Position numbers and translations under genes: made by a program | Part shown: piece after piece, positions 32,879 through 46,300 of the stretch | Position numbering within the stretch: the stretch's first letter is position 1 | Layout: each line of letters starts with the position of its first letter | DNA from: Patiria miniata | Lineage: Eukaryota > Echinodermata > Asteroidea > Valvatida > Asterinidae | Direction of reading: 5' to 3' | NCBI RefSeq assembly: GCF_015706575.1 | Contig: NW_024037047.1 | Location: 5,398,632-5,462,631 of the forward strand | Length of the DNA: 64,000 nt | The notes under the pieces: model-generated | What the model was told of the DNA's origin: nothing | Database searches by the model: none | The model's input: only the letters and a program-made list of their open reading frames with translations

Positions 32879-33300
32879 TATTAACAAGCATTGTATTGAA
32901 GCTTTTCAAGAAGAGGGTGTTATTGATAATACTAACTTCAAAACACAGAGCGGCTCATTGTGCTAGTCAGAAAATAAATTGTACTGTTGAGAATAACAAG
33001 GCAATTGAGGAAACAAAGTTACGTTTGTAGGTATTAGGCTTTCCAATTGTGTATACGTTAAATGATAGACATTGCTTCATTAAATAAGGGTAATTGTGCA
33101 TCTCTTGATAACACATAAGCATGAACAGGAAAACGCAAAAAACGTAAAGAATACGTAGTTTGTATAGAAACCTAACTCTGGGAAATGAATCAGTATTGTG
33201 TGTTTATTGTGTTAGGCAAACAAAATTAAGACCAAATTGTGTCGACCAAGCGTTCTACAAAGAATAGTAAATAAACGTTAAGCAAAATGGGTCTTGGGAC
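32879..33300 (+). repeat. Duplicated block D2 continued, unit 3
   Basis: AAGCTTTTCAAGAAGAGGG, GCTAGTCAGAAAATAAATTG, GTTTGTAGGTATTAGG and AACGTAAAGAATA follow in the same order as at 57840-58090 and partly 50515-50640. No gene. Confidence 0.6.
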
Positions 33301-35905
33301 GAGTACAGATTGTTATTGGTTTGGGCTTATACATTACATTGATTTGAATTTATTAAGTGAATAAGATGGTAAAAATTGGTGTTTACGTTTTTCCTGATTT
33401 AAGGGTGTTTTCACATGCTCTGTGCGAAGTCACCACTCCTTGCGGTGGTGATCTGCTATCCATTTTTAGAATTCCTTTTAGAATTGTTATAAAGAAAATC
33501 AATTCTTTTCCTAAAACGTAAACATAACATTCTGGTATATGAAACACTTCTCAAGAAAATATGGGTCTAGTCATTTGTTATATCAAGTATTTTTTCGGTA
33601 TTTTCCAAAAACAAAAAAATACCTAGGCCCAATTTCATGCAGCTGCTGCTATTCAAGGGTGCTGCTTCAGAAACGTTATCGATATTTTCAAGTCATGAGA
33701 AGGGTGAGCAATTCGGCAAAAGAACGATTTATCGTTCACAGGAGCCGCAATGAATGCTCGTTTATTATGACACACATTAATGATATCTGTAGTGACCAAG
33801 GTCAACAGCCCATGTCAGCTTTTTGTAGTTGCAATTACAAAATTAGCCGCTATGGATTTTGTGTGTGTTGGCAAAAAATTCTGGATCCGCCCCTGCCACG
33901 GGTTCAGAGGAACAATTGTAATTGATCAGTGTTGGGGGCGTGAGCTTGTTATCTTGATTCTGATTGGCAAATGGTCAGGGTCATAATGTTCAAATGTGAG
34001 TAATAAAAATGGTATCTGAAAAGGGATTCCTGAAAATGTTCTTCATTCTTTAAAAAAACACCACATTTTTGAAATAGTTATACGCCGAAATGCCAAAAAT
34101 GCCAAAATGTGTGAAAAGATTATCACTATATTAATAATATATAATGAGAAGAAATCAAATGAACGTTGTAACTGGTTCACAGCCTTCTTCGTTTGTGGAT
34201 GAATGAAATTGGATGTATGCGCAAATCGCCAAGTTTCTGTCATCCATACTCACGATGCATTTTGAATCTCAAAAAAAGTTTATTCTCCTGAAAACGCGCT
34301 GAAGGGTACATAAATGGAGTTTATTATTAGCCTTGACAAAACGAGTTTTTTTAAGGCCTGGAAATGTTCAATATATAATGCCTAACACACCCCCTCCCCA
34401 CTCATAAAGATATCTTTGTATTTTATCGTTTATAGATCACTTAATTTGGGAGCCGTTGTTATTGTATCATTATTTAGTTCATTAACTGTAATACTGTATA
34501 ATTGTCGAAGAAATGTTTAAAGAAATATTTTCTGAGAAAGAAACAGTGATTTCATGAAACAACCGTCCTTCTAAGATGTCGTTTGTTTACATTTAGGACC
34601 ATTTTGTTTTCGACAAAAACATAGTTTCAGAGGTTTTCGCAACATTCATACTCGTACATAACGGTAGAGGGGATTATCAAATAATCAGATTTATGAACTA
34701 CATATTTTCTCTAGATTTTTTTTATCTCTTGATTGACTGCGTTTGAATATTGTCCAAAAAATGCTCTCTATTATGTTGAGTACGTAACTACGATCTCAGA
34801 AAAATTAGGTTTGTTGAGATCTGGAACCACGTATCGCAAGCGAACAACAGGTATTAAAACAATACTGTTTAGTCGGCTTTTAAAATTGCTCCGTTTTATC
34901 AAAACGGACAAAAAAAACAGCGAAAAGAAATCTATTGTATGTAAAAGATTGCATCGTGGGGTTTTATGTTCAGTATTTTATTGCCCTGTTAAACATCAAA
35001 TGTCTAGAAATCTTAGGCCAAAAACTGACACATGAACGACCAAAACTCAGAATCTGTTGGCATCTTAGCAACCAATTTACAAGGGAAAAACACCACATGG
35101 ATTTTTCCCCAAGGTGAAATTCTATCCAAAGCATTTTTAGGGCTCGCTTGATACGAAAACAAATAAAGTAAATATTTCTTTAAAGTACGCGCGTAAAAAC
35201 AGTTAAACTTGGCATCTAACAAGAGGATGTGCGCAGTCAAGTTTCCGCCGCACTTATAGATAACTTGTAAATATCGCACGTTCTATGGGAGTGAAATGTA
35301 CATGGTCCCCTATTTATCTTGACTATAACAGTCGCCGTCGTGGATGCGTACCAGATGGGTTACAACAAGGATTACGCATACTCTGTGCTGAAAAACAGCT
35401 CAGGGAGAATTAGCCGCTATGGATTCTTTTGTGTATTGGCTTCCCGCATCAGTGAAACCATACAATAAATATTATAATGGTCAATGAAGTTCATTAATCT
35501 TTTTAAACGACACTCCAGTTGACATTTCGGAGACAAGAAAAGGCAGAAAGCAGGCAGAATGGTTGTGCCTCCTTTTGTGTATTTCCCCGGAGTTGTTGCA
35601 TTATAAATGAAGGCAGCTTGCATTAGGATTTTATTAATTTATTTAACAGAAAAAAATATATTTCAGCCTTGAATGGAGTGCTAATGCAGCAAAATGTGTT
35701 GCTTTCCATTTAAAATCAATTAAGGTTTTGCCAAGAGAAGACGAGACTGATGGTTGGCAGTGAATGGATGTGTTCTTTTCTGTCCATTCTCGCTGTTACT
35801 GAATTATAAATTATAACAATTCGTTTTAGGTTTTAAAAAATTAAAGACTTCGATTAAAGCAGACAAGCGTCACCGATGAAGCGTTTTGTTCTTTTGTATT
35901 CATAA
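33301..35905. other. Intergenic spacer with a block U fragment
   Basis: 33650-33835 is a piece of block U (GCTGCT-CAG-AACG, TATCGATATTTTCAAG, GTGACCAAGGTCAACAGCC). At 33878-33900 there is a hAT-type terminus fragment (CTGGATCCGCCCCTG). At 35325-35345 AGTCGCCGTCGTGGATG resembles the outer end of the 5883 foldback. The rest is AT-rich. Open frames of up to 128 codons are unsupported by any recognisable domain. Confidence 0.5.
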
Positions 35906-36268
35906 GGCCAACAAAAAAAGTCTCCGGTTTCTGGTATGCGCGCGCGTCGCCGTAGCCATGCGCGTCGGCAAAATGAAAAAGGTTTTTTTTTTAATGAAAG
36001 ATGATGTCTCAAAACCGCCAAACTCACTGGTTTGACTGGAATCCTGCTGCTGCACAATTTTAACGTGTTTTTAGATTGGTTATGGTCGAGAATAAGCTTT
36101 ATGTGGCCTCTGGACTCCCATATATTTGCACTAAGTTTAGTCGGGCACCATTTTGCAGTCATCAGCCGACATTTGAAGCAAACAAATCAGGTAAAAAAAA
36201 AAAAGCCGCGTCGCCGCACCACTATTTGGGCAAGCTCCATACCAGAAACCGGAGACTTTTTTTTGGCC
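35906..36268 (+). mobile_element. Harbinger-type MITE, copy 3 of 5
   Basis: TIRs GGCCAACAAAAAAAGTCTCC / GGAGACTTTTTTTTGGCC, TSD TAA at 35903-35905 and 36269-36271. Confidence 0.88.
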
Positions 36269-36271
36269 TAA

Positions 36272-37377
36272 TGGGATGTTTATTTTTTTATATCAAAAAA
36301 TATTGATTAGTTAGTGTTGGCAGTGAGTGTTGAAAAAAAATAAACGTGCAGTTCATCCTGAAGCTTTTTGGTAATTATTTAATGTAAATTTGTGCTCTTT
36401 TATTTTGCCTTATTTGTAGGCGTAATTCAAGTTAAAACAAAGGCGATTACATGTAGGATCAAAGTTGTCGTAAAATGCATTGTGCATGTAAAATGTGCCA
36501 CAAGCCTTGGACTATTTGTGATTTTAGTGTATAAATTATGCATTTGTCATGACCACAAATTTAGAAGTTTAGACCTTTATAGTACAAACAGCGCGAGAGA
36601 GAATAATTATTTCGGTTTAATTAAAGACAGATTTGGAGATCGTACTGTTATCAAGCACCCTATGAAATTATTCTCTGCTTTGCTGTAATAGAAGAAATCG
36701 AAAAATGTAGGCCTATGTGATTTCCAAAGATCAGTCAATTGAGTGATTGTTGTTTTGGAAATATAAAGTGCATGCAATAGACGAATATATGTGTATTATA
36801 ATTCGTTTCTTTATTAACAAAACAAGACATGTGTAACAAAGCCTATGACATTATTGTCACAATCACATGATTCAATGAATACTATAGCAATGTAAGAAGA
36901 CAATAAGGAAAACAAAACAGTAGTCGATTAATTTGAGGCAAACAATACTTTGAACGAAAAAAAAATCAAGGGAACTGGAACTGGTCATGAAAGAAATTCA
37001 GAAGAAAGACGAGAGGGATCAGTCATCCACTCTGTCGATCCAGACTGTTGTATATTTGGAATAAAATATTACGAAAGATGATACCAGAGCTATTTTGGAG
37101 AGGCGAGTGATCAAAAGGTGTACCTACATGGTTTTTTTTTCTATTTTCTTGAAAAGTAATATCAACTTCGCTAAAAATTCAAAAGGTTATGTTTTGAACA
37201 TTCCCCTTGGATTTTGAGGTTTTTTTCTATTTTTGAAGACTCACAAAAATTCATGAAAAATAAATGATTCTATGCCTTTAACACGCATGAACTCTACAGC
37301 AGGTCTAACACACGTAACAAGCATGAGTCGGCACAAACATATTCTGTATCCATTTTCCCATTTCAGACAGATCAGCA
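36272..37377. other. Spacer upstream of copy 4
   Basis: AT-rich. A 98-codon frame at 36392-36688 has no recognisable domain and no paralog; I do not call it. Only the last ~45 bp (ACAAACATATTCTGTATCC to AGATCAGCA) match the region upstream of copies 2 and 3. Confidence 0.5.
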
Positions 37378-40300
37378 ATGGGTTTCGTCACGTTTTGTCT
37401 CGACTTGTTGGTGGCTATCACCGTCGTTTCTTCCGCGGAAACGGGAATAAAGTCCTGCCTCCCAGGTCCGCGGGAGCATCGATTGCTGAGCGGGGAAACC
37501 CACGCGTTTTACCGTGGACCGCTGCGGGACCACGCGCTACTTGGCCGGGCCTACCGTAACCACACGGCGCCCTCCTACGCGTCGTGCGCCGTCGAGTGCC
37601 TGCGCGAAGACGCCTGCAAATCCTTCAACTTCTGCCTAAACGGAAGTCTCTGCCAGCTCAACTCGGCCGTGTACTCGCCAGACATGAGTGACTTGTATCC
37701 ATCAAATGGCTGTCTTTACTTCGACGAGCAACCACACGGGGGTAAGAAACCTTTTAAAATCTTACAAAAACAAACTGGCCCCAAGAATACAGCGTTTGCA
37801 TTCAGCGGCCATATTTGAGAACACAGTATAGTACCAGTGTGGAAATCATTATTTATTTGCCCAGTATATTTGACAGAGTTCCTGTCTTGCCAAAAACAAC
37901 ATTGAATCAGTTTTGTGACCCCATAGAATTAAAGAAGTACAATTGACAGTTTCCCCAAATACGCGGTCGTAGAAAACAACACAAAATCGGACAGAAACAA
38001 AATAACCCCCTGGTGACGCTCATTATGAATGAGGCGGCAATGTGTTTTTCCCCCTAGAAATTAAAGATTACGACCACTAGGACAATTGTCTTTTCAACTT
38101 TACCACAGATAGCGATATGATTTTTTTTAATCCACCAAGCACCCCTTTAATAAACGGTTGTCAATCTCTGCGACCAGGTCTAAATGTAGACCCCCGTCTC
38201 TATGTGAAATGGGCGCACAAGTTGTGTTATAGTTTTTTAACGAAATCTCTCAAGTTGGAAGCCAAGAGTCACAAATCCTTGATCTTCAGAAATATTTTTA
38301 CGATCCGTCCCAAGTATAGGCCGCAAGGAACTCTTACTCAAAATCACCTGTGGGATCACAAAATATGAATAAGCTCCTGCGCAGGAATTGACGGGTTTTT
38401 AATGGTCTGCACCCTGACAAACCTCGCGGATTCTGGCGGCCAGACGAAGAAAGATTATTCTATTTTCTTTCAACGGTGAAAGAACCAATGCTCATCAAAT
38501 ACAGCCTCATATTTATATACCGTATTACATGCAGTAAAAGCTGTGGCACATAATTGCTAACTTTGAGAATGATAATGGTTCAAGAAACGTTACGCCTGAA
38601 CAAGTGGCAAGCTTAGTAAATTGGTAACAGAGCGCACGAAATTCTATTACATTGATTTATGTATAGCTTTTCGCTGGACGTCATTTCATTCATTAAGTCC
38701 GTCACAAAGAGGACACCCGTGGCCCTGTGGGACCATACTCAGCCAACAAAAAAAACCACAGGCGTATTGGGTTTACCAAGTTGATAATCGAAAGATTTGT
38801 TTTCATTTTCTGCCCTTGTGTTGATAGAGTGTGTTGCTTTTGAGGCCGAGGGTAATTTTGAATACAATTACAATGGAGTACCACCTATGAAGGCGGGACA
38901 GCCCTATCGACTGGACTTCGCCGTGAAAGGCGCCCAAGACGCATTATTGGCTCTGTCTGAAAGTACCGATGGGGGCGTTCATTTCCACATCGGTAAGGAG
39001 ACCCTTATACATGTTGTTTAATGAATTCGTCGAATTTGGCTGAATAATGTTCTCTTATTTCCAATCATTGAAAACGTGCTGTATTCCGGTCAATTAAGTT
39101 AACTCGATCGGACTAGGGGCAGGAGGATTTAAAATAAAATGTCTTTCATGAAATAGCTTTCAGTGTAGTGATTCCTGTCTTTTAAAGTACTTCATCTAAA
39201 ATGTAACGTATAGCCCTGTAGGTGCTATCCAAGATGTTGAGATCCACAGATTATCACAGAATATCGTCAACTTTCACATGTTCAAAATCATAAAATATAT
39301 TATCAGGGGACAACAGCATCCTGATTCCTGAAAGTATGACCTATTTCTTATGACTCCACGGAACAACATTCGAAATTACCTCAAGATGTTGGCATCTTCC
39401 TCTTTTCAGATGTCGTCGTCCCGGGATGAATAATCTGAGGATGCCGACTTCCTCCTTTTAATTGGATGTGGTCATCCATTGATAAAATTATCTCAGCAAG
39501 TCGACATCCTACTTTCAGGATATCGTCATCCTGTGATCAATAACATGATGATGACGGCATTGTACTTGGAAGATGTCGTCATCCGGTGATAAATTACCTC
39601 GGGAAGTCAACATCTTAACGTAAGATGTCATCTAGTCTCGAGTCTTGACGCTCCTTGTGTTTATATTCAACGAACGCACAATCAACCCACCCAAAACCAT
39701 TATCACGAACAATCGCCTGACGAACCGCTATCACACACGAACCGCTATCACAGGAGCGTCTCGGGAAACTCGTGTGATATCATGTGACAAAAAGGCAGTG
39801 ACCTCAACATGCATATTCAACAAAGGTTAACAGCGGAAATACGCATGCGCAAAAGCACAATTATAATACTGCATAATGAGCATATCAGCCTGGTTCGTCT
39901 GCGTTCATATCGTATGTGTGTGTACGTACGTATGTGTGTACGTGTACGTTGGGATCAAAGGATTATGAATGACCGGGATTGTGGAAAGTATTGAGCCACT
40001 TCGCACCATGAAATTGTCCCATATGGTCAGCGTCTCAAGTAGCCTCTCCTAACTCCTACTGCCCGGCTTCATGTGCTGATCCCTGTTTCAAATAGTGAGC
40101 AGAGGTGTGAAGGCGGGATTCTGGCGCCTTAAAACCAGATAGCTCCGGGCAGATGGGGTTCGTCAGCCATGGGAGGCAGCTTATCTAGGAGAAGGTTACT
40201 CTGATTTCAAACCCGGGCAGGTGGGGTTCGTTAGCCATGGAAGGTTGCCCACCAAGGAGAAGGAAAACTCTGATTTCAAACCTCTTTACTGCTGCTCATA

Positions 40301-43300
40301 GCAACCCCGAACCAGCTGAGGGTAGCCCACGGGTCTAAACCGTCGGTGAGTTAAGGAGTTTGCCTATCCTTCATTAGAGACGAGGCCGGAATGATGGGTG
40401 GATGAGATCCACTGAGATCCAACAGCTAGAACAACGGTCTGCAATGCAACGCTTCGTGGAGAGCGTAGGGTGTGATAAGGCATTTAAGACGTCACGGCCA
40501 TCCACTGCAGCTGAGGTAGCCTCTAGTCGTGACAAATCTGTGTACCACTGGACCCAGGCTTCTGAAGCCGAGAGAGTGGGACTGCCCCTGTGCAACAACT
40601 TTCCCACTATAAACCATTCCCGCACAGGCTTCTTTGCGCACCATCAGACCAATCATCATCTGCGCTACCCACAAGTCTTGCGGCGATGGGAGAGGGGCAA
40701 AGCGATGGGTGGAGGTAACCACTGGGAGTCGTAGTCTCAAACCTGCACGCAGGCGGCCTTGGACATTGATCGCTCGACTCTGGCCCGGGACACAGAGAAG
40801 TTCGGCAGTATCCCAGGTGACTGAGCAGCCCTTTTTAGGATCTGCACAGCTCACCCTTAAACGAGTAAGGAGACTAGAAAAGGTATCTTAAACATTGCTT
40901 GTCCCATCTGAACTGGTCAGCATACCGCGGCTGGCAGTTTACCTACACAGCGGTCGAAACAAGTGGAATAATAACAGAACAAGAACGTTGAACATTGGAG
41001 CATGGAACGTCCGAACACTCATGGATCGAGAAAACACCTCAAGGCCTGATAGGAGAACAGCACTATTGGCAAGAGAGCTGGGGCGCTACAACATTGCTGC
41101 CCTGAGTGAGACCAGACTTGCAGAGGAAGGCTCGATCACAGAGCTGAAAGGAGGCTACACCTTCTTCTGGAAAGGCAAGGGTGTGAATGAAGCAAGAATT
41201 CACGGAGTAGGATTGGCCATCAGAACTACTCTCCTAACCCAGCTGCCTGACCTCCCGATTGGCATCAGTCAGCGACTCATGAAACTCCGCATCCCCTTCA
41301 ACATATCTCGCCATGTAACAATCATCAGCGCCTATGCACGCACTCTGGCTAGCAGCAATGAAGTTAAAGAGGATTTTTACAGAGACCCGGACCGCTTAAT
41401 CAAAGCAACACCATCTGGTGGCAAACTTCTTCTGCTTGGCGACTTCAATGCCAGAGTTGGCAATGACTACGAAAACTGGAAAGGGGTCCCCGGGCGACAT
41501 GGCACCGGGAAAATGAACGACAATTGCCTTCTTCTGCTGACCCTATGTGCAGAGAACGACCTGTCAATCGCCAACACTTTCTTCAGGCTAGCTGACAAGA
41601 CAACTTGGATGCATCCAAGATCCAAGCAATGGCATCTCATTGACTTTGTGTTCAGTCGCAGGAGGGACATTGGTGATATCAGGATCACAAGGGCCATGTG
41701 TGGAGCCGAGTGCTGCACCAACCACCGTCTAGTGAGATCAGTCCTCGCACTGCACATCGTCCCAGTGCATCGCATGAAGCCCAGGGTTATCAGGCCGTCT
41801 TTTAACACCGAGAAGCTGAAACATATAGAACATTGCGAGATTTTCGCCACCAGCCGCGATGATGAGCTGAAAACCCATGGACCACTGTCGGGAAGTACAA
41901 CTAATAAGTGGGATCAGTTAAAAACACTAGTGACAAAATCAGCTCAGTCAACACTTGGAATGAAAAAAACAAGCCCACCAGGACTGGTTTGATGAAAATG
42001 ATGAAGCATCAGAACGATTCTGGAAGAAAAACAGAAAGCATTTACTGCCTGGGAAAACGAAACATCTTCTACATCAAAACGTCGTCGTTTCAAACTCCTA
42101 CAGAGTCGAGCACAAGCAGCACTGCGCAGAATGCAAGATGAGTGGTGGGATAGGAAAGCAGACGAGGTCCAAAACTATGCTGATACAAAAAAACTCCAAG
42201 ATGTTGTTCAGTTCTATCAAGACAGTGTATGGACCGTCCAGACCAACCTCCACCCCCCCCCCCTTCTATGGTACAACTTTGCTGAAGGAAAAGAACAGCA
42301 TCAGTGAGAGATTGAGGGAACACTTAAAATAACAGCCTACTTAATAGATCTTCCATAGTCAGCAGTGCTGCCCTCGATCAGATTCCTCAGAAACCCAACA
42401 TTGACAGTCTTGACCTCCCCCTATTCTGGACGAGGTCAAAAAAGCCATCAGTCAGACCAGCTCCGGTAAGGCTCCGGGAATGGATGGAATTCCTGCAGAA
42501 TTATTCAAGGCAGCAGGTCCAGCGATACTTGAGAATTTCCACAGCCTCCTAACGAGCATATAAGCGGATGAAGACATGCCAAAGGACTTCAAAGATGCCT
42601 TGATTGTCTCCCTATTCAAAAACAAGTGCAGCACAGCGGACTGTGGCAACTACCGGGGCATCTCCCTCTTATCAATCGCTGGAAAGATCTTTGCCCGTAT
42701 CATACTCAACCGCCTCATCGCCACTATATCAGAGGAAAATCTACTGGAGTCACAGTGTTGTTTTCGTCCTGGCCGCAGCACTATCGATATGATCTTCGCT
42801 GTACGTCAGGTTAAGAAAAAGTGCATTGAGCAAAACCTGGACCTTTACATGGTCTTTATAGATCTGACCAAAGCATTCGACACAGTCAGTAGAGAAGCAC
42901 TCTGGACTATACTTGCAAAGCTTGGATGTCCTAGAAAAATTGTCAACATGATTCGCCTCTTCCACGATGACATGAATGGTTTCGCACTCTCAGATGGAGA
43001 AACTTCCCAGGCCTTTTTGAGATCTCCAATGGCGCAAAGCAGGGCTGCGTGCTGGCACGTGCGCTCTTCAACCTCTTCTTCACCTGTATGCTCAATCATG
43101 CTGTCCGCGACCTCGAGCTTGAAGTGTACCCGGAGTACAGGCTTGATGGGTCACTTTTTGACTTTCGGCGCCTGAATGCCACTACAAAGACCAAGAGGAT
43201 CGTCCTTGAGGCGCTCTTTGCTGATGCTGCGCGCTGATGGCACACAATGAATCTGACCTCCAGCGGATCGTTGACAAGTTTGCAGAAGCCTCCCGTCTTT

Positions 43301-46300
43301 TTGGCCCCACCATAAGCCTTGGTAAGACAGAGGTACTTTACCAACCTGATACTGCTGCGGTCCCCCTCCTTCAATTTCCATTGAAGGTAGCGAGCTCAAG
43401 ACAGTGGAAAGCTTCAAGTCTCTGGGCAGTTTCATCTCTGATGATGGCTCTCTTGACAAAGAAATCAGCACCAGGATTTGCATGGGCAGCAGAGCCCTTG
43501 GTCGCCTGCGAACACGTGTTCTGAACCAACACAGCATAAAGTTGTCTACAAAACTGGAAGGTGTACAAAGCCATCATCCAATACTAGCCTCCGGTATGGA
43601 TGTGAAACTTGGACCCTTTACAGAAGACACCTGAAAATGCTGGAACGCTTCCACATGCACAGTCTGAGATCAATCCTTTGTGTACGGTGGCAACATAGAG
43701 TCACAAACCTGGAGATGATTGATAAGGCAGATACCACAAGCATCGAAGCTACTATCCTGAAAGCCCAGTTCCGATGGACTGGCCATGCCATCCGAATGGA
43801 AAAGTCCAGAATTCCAAAGCAGCTGTTCTATGGACAACTCTCTCTTGGAAGGGGAAAACGAAGAAGACATCTCAAGAGGTACAAAGACTGTGTGAAAGCC
43901 AACATCACACAATGCGGGCATCCCTCCCAAGGAGTTGGAACAGCATGCACAGGATCGGGCTTGATGGTGAACCCTTACACATCAGGCCCTTGACAGCTCC
44001 GAGGAGCAGAGAAGAGCAGGCATTGCCATCGCCCGTGAGAGGAGAAAAGCGGCAACTGCAGCTGTGCCAGCCGAACCAGGACAATTTCCATGCCCTCACT
44101 GCGGACGGCTGTGCCGCTCAAGAATTGGACTTTACAGTCATATGCGCACACACTGATCGTGCAAAGATGTCATCGTCGGATTCGACGGACTACCCACCAC
44201 GTGTACGTTGTCAGAATGCGTTCGGCAGTGCGTTTTGGTTGTGTATGTACGCACGTCCGTACGCTACTACTGGTGGAAAGTTTTGTTGAATGGCGCGGGG
44301 TAGTGGCGGTAAGCATTCATCGAGCTCAGTACGTGTTGATGTTGACGGACTGAAGAATGGCCACAGCAATTGATGCGGCCATACTTCTCTCCCAATCTAC
44401 GATGCATTTGTTGTTACATACAATTATGTATACACAGAGAAGTTGCTTTTATGGGGCCAAGACTGCTGATGAATACTTGTGTTAATATCAAACCCTCATC
44501 ATCATTGATCATCATCATCATCATCAGTCGACTGCACAGCAGATGGACACAAGGTTTCCCCATTCATTTCCGTTTTGTGCGAGTCTCCGGATCTCTTTCG
44601 GGCAGAGCAGAAAATGCTGTGTCAATAGTCTAGCGATGTACTCTGGGTAGAGTGGGCGCTGACGACCTTGTCTGCGTCGGCCATGAGATGGGGAGTATAG
44701 AGCATAGATGTGAACTGGCTCGTATATAGGCTTCTGAATCCAAACCCTATATTGTTATTAACATGAGTCATCCACTGATCCAGTTTAGGAATTAAAATGG
44801 GGATCACTATAATGCTTGTATCCACACACATCCTGGAGTGATAACTGGAATGTGTAGTTTATCTTTTTGCAGCCAAAATTAGTTACAAATAACACAACAG
44901 CGAGATTTTCTTTTGGCCGAATGCGACTGCCAGCAGAGGCCTCTGGCTCTGCTGCACAATCCGCCATACTTGAACTTGATCCGCCATACTTGAACAAGCC
45001 AATTTCGTGTTCAGCAAAACAGTCGTTCAGGTACAAGACTGATCACGTGTTTTCCATGCTAGAATGCATTATGCAAATGAGCAACGTCACAGGCGCGTCA
45101 AGTTTTGCACACGGAGTTTCCCCGAGACGCTCCTGCGATAGCAGTTCGTGTGTGATAGCGGTTTGTGGCTGAAAGCGGTCTGTGTGTGATAGCGGTTCGT
45201 CAGGAGATAGCGCCCTCTATCAGCGAACCGTCAGTGATACCGTCGGTGATAACGGTTTTGGGTGGGTTGATTGTGCGCTCGTTGAATAAAAACACAAGGA
45301 GCGTCGAGACCCGAGACTAGATGTCATCCCGTGAAGAATCATGTCAGGATGTCGAGATCTAGGTGTAATATCTTGCCATCGAGTGATAAATTATGCCAGG
45401 ATTCTAACATCTTGGATGCTATACATTGTACCTCTAAAGCTCCGTAAAATAAATGTGAAATAAATCATCTGGTCTCAGTAGTTTCACTCTGTTTGAAACA
45501 AGACTTTGAGAGGGTGGTTGGAAGAAGGGTGGAAACTGTGAACGGGACAGCGAGCTTGTATTGGGTGAAAGTTGGACGATATTGGGCCCTAAAATTGCTC
45601 TACTCTGCGCAATGGAGTGTAGGTGTCTTTTTGTTTTCAAAACGGCAATGGACTTTAGGACTACTTTTAGGCCTGATCATCTTTGGATAGATAATTGGAT
45701 AACCTCCCCAATATTGAACAGAAAATAAAAGATGCTTAAATAAGCTTTAATAAGCCTTTTCGGAGTTCCAACTGCGCATTCATAACCTGTGACAACGCGC
45801 ATTGTTTGTCTCAAATGGCCTTTGACAACATCGCGCCACTGACTTTACAAAAAGGCTGTTTGTGCATTGTGGGTACTGTCAAAGGGCATTTGAGACAAAT
45901 AATGTGCGTTGTCACAGGTTACGAATGCGCGCGCGCAGTTGGAACTCCGAAAAGGCCTTTATGATAATGTGACTACAGGTAGCAGACCAGTAAATAAACT
46001 TCCATAGACCCCAATGGTAAATGCTCCCACTTCAAAAATTGGGGAAAAATACTCACAACTCTCCAAGGTGTTCGAGACGCACATCAAATTAAAGCTTATT
46101 TCATCATCTTTCATTTTCTTTTCAATTTTTGGGGGGTCAACTGATGACTTTTAGGAGAAATTTCCATCTGAAGATGATCACCCCTAAAAATAGTCCTGAA
46201 GCCCATCGCCATTTTGAAAAACGATGCCTACACTCCATTGCAAAATAGAGCGCTTTTAGGGTCCAAATTACATCAAAATTATACAGAACTGCAAGCTCCC

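Larger units (their letters stand above)
39632..45320. mobile_element. 5.69-kb element with long terminal inverted repeats enclosing a LINE
   Basis: The left end CTAGTCTCGAGTCTTGACGC and right end complement CTAGTCTCGGGTCTCGACGC are inverted repeats; similarity runs ~145 bp on the left and ~220 bp on the right, through CTCCTTGTGTTTAT, AACGAGCGCACAATCAACCC, ACCCAAAACC and GGAGCGTCTCGGG. The 7-bp flanks ATGTCAT (39625-39631 and 45321-45327) are identical. Subterminal TGATAGCGGTTCGTGTG motifs repeat inside both ends. No DNA transposase is recognised; the interior is a decayed LINE (about 39990-44640). The simplest reading is a foldback/MITE-like element that later received a LINE. Confidence 0.75.

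Noticed and set aside
36392-36688. 98-codon open frame MLFYFALFVGVIQ... as a small membrane protein
   Set aside because: No domain, no paralog in other units, no splice or promoter support; such frames are expected by chance in AT-rich DNA of this length.
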